The position numbers were made by a program, and so were the translations under genes. DNA of 64,000 bases from Diospyros lotus. Taxonomy: Eukaryota > Streptophyta > Magnoliopsida > Ericales > Ebenaceae. The notes below the pieces were generated by a model. The model saw only the letters and a list, made by a program, of their open reading frames with translations. It was not told where the DNA came from and did not search any database. The stretch covers positions 15,585,925 to 15,649,924 of the forward strand of contig NC_068339.1 of assembly GCF_014633365.1 (NCBI RefSeq), in the 5' to 3' direction. This document shows, piece after piece, positions 57,816 through 64,000 of this stretch. The stretch's first letter is position 1; the number at the start of each line of letters is the position of its first letter.

Positions 57816-60800
57816 TCACTTACCTTTACCAATGTTTAGAAGTGCAAAACAGCTTCTAAACTTGGCCAATGTGAGAACCTTAGTTCCCATATCTGAAGGA
57901 TTATACTCAGACAATACTTTCTCAAGTTTAACAATATCTTGAGACACAATGTCACGAATAAAATGAAGTCTGACATCTATGTGCTTAGTGCGTTCGTGAA
58001 ACACATGATTTTTGCACAAATGAATAGCAAATTGACTATCTGAATATAAAATCACGTCATCACTCAAAACACTTATTTCTTTGAGTAAACTCTTAAACTA
58101 CAATGCTTCTTTAATTGCTTCAGTGACAACAATATATTCAGATTCGGTAGTAGAAAGAGCAACTATGTGTTGAAGTTGTGACTTCCAACTAATGCAAGCA
58201 TCACATAAAGTAAACACATAGGACGACATGGACTTTCTATTATCCCTATCACCGGCATAGTCAGAATTTGTAAATCCTTTTAGTTTCACTCATTCAGTTT
58301 TATGTTTATACACTAAGCCAATGTCACATGAACCTTTCAGATATCTTAACAACCATTTCAGAGCTTCCCAGTGTTTAGGACCAGGGTTAGACATAAACCT
58401 GCTAAGTGTACTAATTGCGTGAGCTAAGTCAGGTCTAGTACACACCATTAGATACATTATAGATCCAATGACATTAGAGTATGGTATTTTACTCATGTAT
58501 TCTTTTTCTTCTTCATTAGCAAATAACTGTTCTTTAGACAATATGAAATGGCTAGCCAAAGGTAAGGAAACAGGTTTACAATCATGCATACCAAATTTTT
58601 TCAATATTTTCAAAACATAAGATGATTGGTGTAGAAATAAACATGAATTTGACCTATTCCTCTCAATTTCCATTCCTAGGATTTTTCTAGCATTTCCTAG
58701 GTCTTTCATGTCAAATTCTTTATCTAGAATTATTTTTATTTTATTTATCACCTTCAAATTTGGGCCAATTAAAAGCATGTCATCAACATATAACAATAAA
58801 AACACACAATTATTATTATGTTGTTAAAAGTATAGGCAGTGATCAAATTCACTCCTCTTAAACCCAATGGAATGCACATAAGAATCAAAGCGTTTGTTCC
58901 ATTGCCTAGGGGACTGTTTCAAACCATATAAAGATTTCTTAAGGTAACACACATGATTAGGTTTATCTTTATCTTCAAAACCCCTAGGTTGACACATATA
59001 AATCTTTTCTTCAAGGTCCCCATGCAAAAATGCAGTTTTTACGTCTAGTTGTTCAAGTTCCCAATTAAAATGTGCAACTAAGGCAAGCATTACTCTTATA
59101 GTGGTATACTTAACAACGGGAGAAAAGATTTCATTATAGTCTACCCTCTCCTTTTGTGTGAACCCCTTAGCTACCAACCTACCTTTAAATCTTATTGGTT
59201 CGTTCCCACTGGTACCCTCTTTCACTTTATAAATTCATTTGCAACCCACTAAGGATTTGTCTTTTGGCTTAGGAACTAATTCCCATGTTTGATTTTTATA
59301 AAGTGAATTCATTTCTTGTTTCATTGCCTTGACCCATTCCTTAGAGTTTTCATTTTTAATTGCCTCATCGTATGTATTTGGCTCTTTGTCAACTAATCCT
59401 TGATAATTGGCATGAGCAAGACTATAGTCAGTTCCTAATCTTTGAGGAATCCTATGTGGTCTTCGCTCTCTATCTCTACTCAATTGGTAATCGGTTAAAG
59501 GATCTTGGTCAACAGGATGTTCTTCTTCCACATCCTCACTACTCTCTTCCTCAGTAATATGCTGATCTTGAGTATCATTATTCTCCACCTCACTAGGGGT
59601 AATGGGAATGTGGGTACTCACTCTCTCCACCTCAACCTCAGGCTCTTCGCTATCTTACTGTTTTTCACTCACCAAATCGAACTTATCCTTAAGACATGGC
59701 ATATCTACTTCATTAAATGTAACATCCCGACTAATAATGATTTTGACACCCTTTTGGTTTCTATCCCATAATCTATATCCCTTAACACCTTCAGGATAAC
59801 CTAAGAAGACACATTTCCTAGCTCTAGGATCTAGCTTTCCCTCACTCTGATGAGAGAAAGCGGTGCAACCAAAGGTCCTCAACATAGAATAGTCCGCACA
59901 TTTACCATACCAACGTTCATAAGGAGTATCACTATTCAAAATAACAGAAGGAGTCAAATTGGTCAAATAGCAAGCAGTCATAATAGCCTCACCCCAGAAT
60001 GACTTAGGCACACCAGAACTCAACATCATACACCTAACTTTGTCAAGTAAGGTCCTATTCATCCTCTCAGCAACTCCATTTTGTTGTGGAGTATAAGGTA
60101 CTGTTTTATGTCTAGTGATGCCACTCTCAATGCACATATTGTCAAAATCAGCATTACAAAACTCAAGACCATTATCCGTTCTCAAAAAAATTATTTTATT
60201 GCCAGTTTGATTTTCAAATTGAATTTTCCAATTTTTAAATTTTTGAAAAGTATCAGATTTTTCCTTTAACAAATAAATCCATACTCGCCTAGAGAAGTCA
60301 TCAATGATGGACAAAAAATACTTATTGCCCCCAAAAGTGGGATTGCTCCCAGGACCCCACAAGTCCGTATGAATATACTCTAAAACTTTAGACGTCTTAT
60401 GACTGCTAAATGAGAAAGAAAGCCTATGGTGTTTTCCAAGCACACAGTGGTCACAAAATGGCAAATTTGACACCTGATCCTTACCAAACACACCCTTATC
60501 GTTAAGAAATTTAAGTCCCTTAACACTTACATGAGCTAACCTATTATGCCACTTTTGTGTGTGATCAGTGTCAACTGATGCAATAGTGGAAGTAGTGCCA
60601 TCAATTACTTCAACATAGGTGATATATATGCCATTTTTCCTAACTGCCTTAAAGGCTCTAAGAGCGCCTTTAAACATTTTAATCATGCCACCGCCAACCC
60701 CTCCTGTGAAACCTATCTTTTCTAATTCCCCTACAGAAATTAGATTTCTACCCATCTATGGAATGTACCTAACTCCATTTAGTGTATGCACAAAGCCATT

Positions 60801-61869
60801 TTCAAATCTTACAGTTATGTCACCAACACCAACAACTTTATAAGCAACATTATCACACGTAATGACATGCCCATGATCAGACTCATACAAGTTTTCAAAC
60901 CAGTGTTTATGAGATGTGACATGAAAAGATGCACCGGAGTCTAGGATCCACTCATGCATATGGGAGTTCATAGATAGATTAATTTCAGAGGGTTCTTGGT
61001 TCATCAACATATATACCTCCCCAGTATCACATTGAGAAGATATAACATTAGCCTCACTCGTTTCTTTCTCTTTTTGTTTGGTTTTCTCTGCATAGCAATC
61101 TTTGATAAAATGCCCTAGTTTTCCACAACCATAACATTTTTTACCTTTTGACTTCCCCTGTGATTTAGACCTACTTCTACCATTTTTCTTGACACTCTTA
61201 TTTTGTCCCTCACCACCCCTATTTTGAGGCCTTCCCCTCACAAAATGTATCTCTCCACCTTTTCTCTCGTTTCTTTCAGCTTTCATTTCTCTTTCCTTAC
61301 ACTTAAGAGATTCAACTACAATATCTGGGGATAAGAGTTTCCCTCCCATACTTAATTGCATTCTTGACCTCTTTATATATGTCGGGAATTGCATTTAAAA
61401 GAATAATAGCTTTATATTATTCGGTAATTTTTTCCCCACAATTAGTGATATCTTGAACAAGTTTATTGAAAATATCAAGATTATCATCTATATCTTTCGA
61501 GGGATCAATTTTGAAGCTAAAGAAACTTTCAAGTAAGAAAAGTTTGTTAGGAGTGGACTGGGTTAAATAGAGTTTCTCTAGTTTTTTTCAAAGTTCTTGA
61601 GTAGTGTCATGTTTACCAACTTTGCGTAAAACTGAGTCAGATAAATGCAAGATGACAAGAGTATATGCTAACTCATCACTTTCTTGTTTTTCTTCCTTAG
61701 TGAGAGCTTTGTCAAAAGTATTATCAATTGCTTTTGAAACCTTTTGTTGAACCAATATTCCTTTCATTTTTTGTTGCCAAATTGCAAAATCACCTTTTCC
61801 ATTAAACACACCTAACTCAAAGTGATGTGCAGCCATGATATGCACAAAGCACACAAGAATGCAACACAA
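57816..61869 (-). pseudogene. Copia gag-pol polyprotein, interrupted by stops and frameshifts
   Basis: Domains in order: gag (61869 to about 61340), zinc knuckle CYGCGKLGHFIKDC (about 61130), protease ILDSGASFH (about 60945), integrase zinc-binding and DDE core (HNRLAH, FCDHCVLGKHH, TDNGLEF, PQQNGVAERMN; 60650-59900), reverse transcriptase (DVKTAFLHGDL, YVDDMLL; 59200-58400) and RNase H (SDSQFAIHL, RTKHIDVRLHFIRD; 58289-57816). From 61394 to 57816 a single frame is kept but broken by TAG 60758, TAA 59657, TGA 59237, TAA 58826, TGA 58292 and TAG 58100. Gag has a TGA at 61590 and a frameshift near 61350. It resembles the Tnt1-type pol. It is not able to make a full polyprotein. Confidence 0.92.
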
Positions 61870-62564
61870 AAAACCAAGATAAAAACAGATTCAAGTAGAC
61901 TGTTTTTAGGTCCTCTAAATGTCAATGGAAACAAATTCTAAAGACACGAAAATGACTAGCAGTTAGGGTGCAGATTTTGCAGCAATTTAAACAAACAGGA
62001 AATCAACAAAAATAGCAACCACACTGAAGATTAAATCACAGCTAATGCAGGCAAGTAATCACATAATAACCCTAGTTCTAGCAACACATATTGGTTACCA
62101 CCACAGGGTAACCCCCAACCTAATGGCCACCCCCACCCGATGGCCTGCTAGTTGCTAGAAATTTAAATAGGGTTAAGAAAATTCTCACCGAGCGGACTGA
62201 TAAATCAGTCCATAAACCAAAAGGGAGTTTTGAAAGCACCGATCACACAGGGCTGATGTGCTCTTCGGTAGAGCACACTGTTTAGGAGTTGCAGTCGCTG
62301 AAGCCGCTGCTTGCCGCCGCTGCAGTCACCACGTGCTGCTGCTGCCAGTGACGTTGAGTGACACGCGCCGCACCCACAGGTGCGCCTCAACGTCGAGAAA
62401 CCCACGTAGGGTCTCACGCACTGAGTTTTGAATAGAGTTGGGAGATCTAGCTGGATCTTCAAATTTGGGTTACGTTTTTTTTGCAAAACGTTCCAGATCT
62501 GAAAACGGCCAAGGAATTGCCGATTTCTTCCACCCACGAAGCCACCAAGGCTCTGATACCACTT

Positions 62565-63393
62565 TGTTGTGTTTGTGTCTCGCAAAACAACCAGAAAAAC
62601 AGATCGTTAGGGCAAAGAAAATAGCAAAAACAGTATGTAAAATGGACTAACAACAAGCTGAAAAATAAGAACAGTAAACTCTCTTTAGGCGTTCGAAAAT
62701 GAGGAAGAAGAAGGTGGATTTTCAAGGCTCAGCGTTGATCGGTTCGACACCCACAAAAGATAACCAAGAATCGGTTCCAAGCACAACCCAAGAACCGCAT
62801 TCAATCAACACCCAAAACTGCCTTAAACACAAAACCCACAACCGAGAATCGCACACCCACACAAGGACGAAGAAACCCCACCAAGGAGAACCCTCTTCTC
62901 ACTCTCGGCTCTCTCTCTCTCTCTCTCTTCACTCTCTCATTCTCCTCTATTTGGCGCCTCCTATATCCCCGATTTAAAGATCCAGATAACTCCCAAGAAC
63001 CAGGAAAGATCTCTCCAAGGATGAGGATAACCATCAGGATATCCGAAACGATTGAGATAAGATAAGGGAAGCAAAAAACAAACCTGCGTAGGAATCGGCT
63101 GGGAGAACAGAACTGAAGAAGCTAGGTCAAACAAGGACTTATATATGTGGGCTTTTAGATAAGGCAGTGGGCTTGTGAAGAAATGGGCTTGGTCTTTGTG
63201 TTGAGCAGCTGGGCCAAGCCCAGCTTTTCTCAAAACCAAAATAAATGTGCTTGGGCCATCTTCTTGATGGGCCACCTCTTTGTGGGATTGAACCTCTCAA
63301 TATAACTATCAATCCTGGGCCGAGGCCTATGATAGATAACTTACCTGACCAAAACATCATCGCCTTGGACTTGTTGGGTGTCACACCTCAACA
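62565..63393 (-). repeat. 5' LTR of the copia element
   Basis: This 829-bp copy is nearly identical to the left LTR, with a (CT)n run two repeats longer. A TATATAAG box on the minus strand at about 63138-63145 is the likely promoter of the element. Confidence 0.9.
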
Positions 63394-64000
63394 ATTGTTT
63401 TCAGTAGATATTGATTATTGTTTAATTTGTTGTTTTCAGTTTGACATATGTTGATTATTTGCTTGATTTGTTTTCAGTTTATCATATGTTTGATTTGATT
63501 ATTTGTTGTGATTTTTGTATATGTTGATTACATGTGTTTTATTGTGAATGTTATGCCACTGACCCTAACTTGATTATATGATAGCCATTCATTTTGCAAC
63601 GTATCATCTATATCCTTGCTTTCTTGATATGTATTGGCATTTAATGCTTGTATATGTAGTGGCACTGGTGTGGGACCTCTAGGGTTTCCTTTTGTTTTGG
63701 TGTTTGTTGAGAGTTTGGGTAGGGTTTAAGAGCAATTCTGGAAAGAAGAGTATGAAGGCCAATCAAGGTTTAACAATTGCAACGTTATTTGATCCACTTT
63801 CAATTTGGATTATTAAAAGAGGTTCTGGTTAGATACATCTAAGCATAATCTCGTGCATGTATCAATTTTGGATGGACACTTGAATAGTGCATAATTTTTG
63901 TAAAATTGTTTTCCTTCTGTATTTTGCTTATATTTACTTGTTTCATTTATGAGATGTATGAATGGCCATTGGCAGTAGATGTATAAGAGAAATTTTATAA
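63394..64000. other. Right flank of the copia element
   Basis: T-rich DNA with repeated TTGATTATTTG and GTTTTCAG words. The same style of sequence (GATTATGTGTTGATTGCATATG) lies just left of the element at 56860-56885, as expected when one locus is split by insertion. No gene was recognised. Confidence 0.5.

Larger units (their letters stand above)
56906..63393 (-). mobile_element. Complete Ty1/copia LTR retrotransposon (6.49 kb), decayed
   Basis: LTRs at 56906-57730 (825 bp) and 62565-63393 (829 bp) run TGTTGTGTTTG to CACACCTCAACA. Identical 5-bp duplications ATTGT flank them at 56901-56905 and 63394-63398. A perfect initiator-Met primer site (TGGTATCAGAGC on the minus strand) lies beside the right LTR, and a purine tract (AAGGTGGAGATT) lies beside the left LTR. 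Order on the minus strand is gag, protease, integrase, reverse transcriptase, RNase H, which defines Ty1/copia. About eleven substitutions plus a (CT)n length change separate the LTRs by eye (a little over 1%). Confidence 0.95.

Overview
The window is nuclear DNA from a flowering plant, almost certainly a eudicot. It is AT-rich, its genes have GT-AG introns, three plant-specific or plant-typical gene families are present, and most of the space between and inside genes is plant transposon sequence in various states of decay. The species cannot be named from the sequence.

Four host genes can be assembled exon by exon. (1) An HD-Zip class II transcription factor, + strand, 8451-9921, 3 exons, 266 aa. 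(2) A trichome birefringence-like (TBL/DUF231) putative cell-wall O-acetyltransferase, - strand, 18045-12411, 5 exons, 501 aa. (3) A PIN-FORMED auxin efflux carrier that reads as PIN2, + strand, 28025-31690, 6 exons, 635 aa. (4) A drug/metabolite-transporter-superfamily nucleotide-sugar transporter-like protein, - strand, 51587-34834, 7 exons, 383 aa. The fourth gene spans 16.8 kb because introns 1 (4.4 kb) and 4 (9.7 kb) are packed with transposons, yet every exon joins in frame. All four look intact. I see no reason to treat them as a functional cluster.

The rest is mobile DNA. Retroelements: a complete 6.5-kb Ty1/copia element with decayed gag-pol (56906-63393, TSD ATTGT); a 3.4-kb gag-only LTR element (38857-42284, TSD TTAGT); a 1.06-kb copia deletion derivative (36905-37966, TSD TTATG); a truncated Ty3/gypsy-like leader and gag (about 42290-43960); a TRIM (43961-44378); a Cassandra TRIM whose LTRs carry 5S rRNA-like sequence (47358-47995); a solo LTR (48547-48843); a LINE 3' end (49600-50428); and three tRNA-type SINEs with clear target-site duplications (1180-1343, 19735-19925, 50496-50671). 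DNA elements: a broken MULE transposase gene (24762-22090), hAT-type elements (2558-3314, 25157-25296, 44785-44960), a PIF/Harbinger-type MITE (52353-52911), a MITE in a TBL intron (13706-14431) and a GC-rich long-inverted-repeat element (about 5443-5745).

No clearly new biological system was found. The most unusual observations are: a gag frame of 411 codons interrupted only by four amber (TAG) codons; a copia element whose young-looking LTRs contrast with a heavily broken coding region; about 15 copies of a TTAATYRAGTAA-like word in 600 bp; and several target-site-resolved insertions that allow the order of events to be dated.
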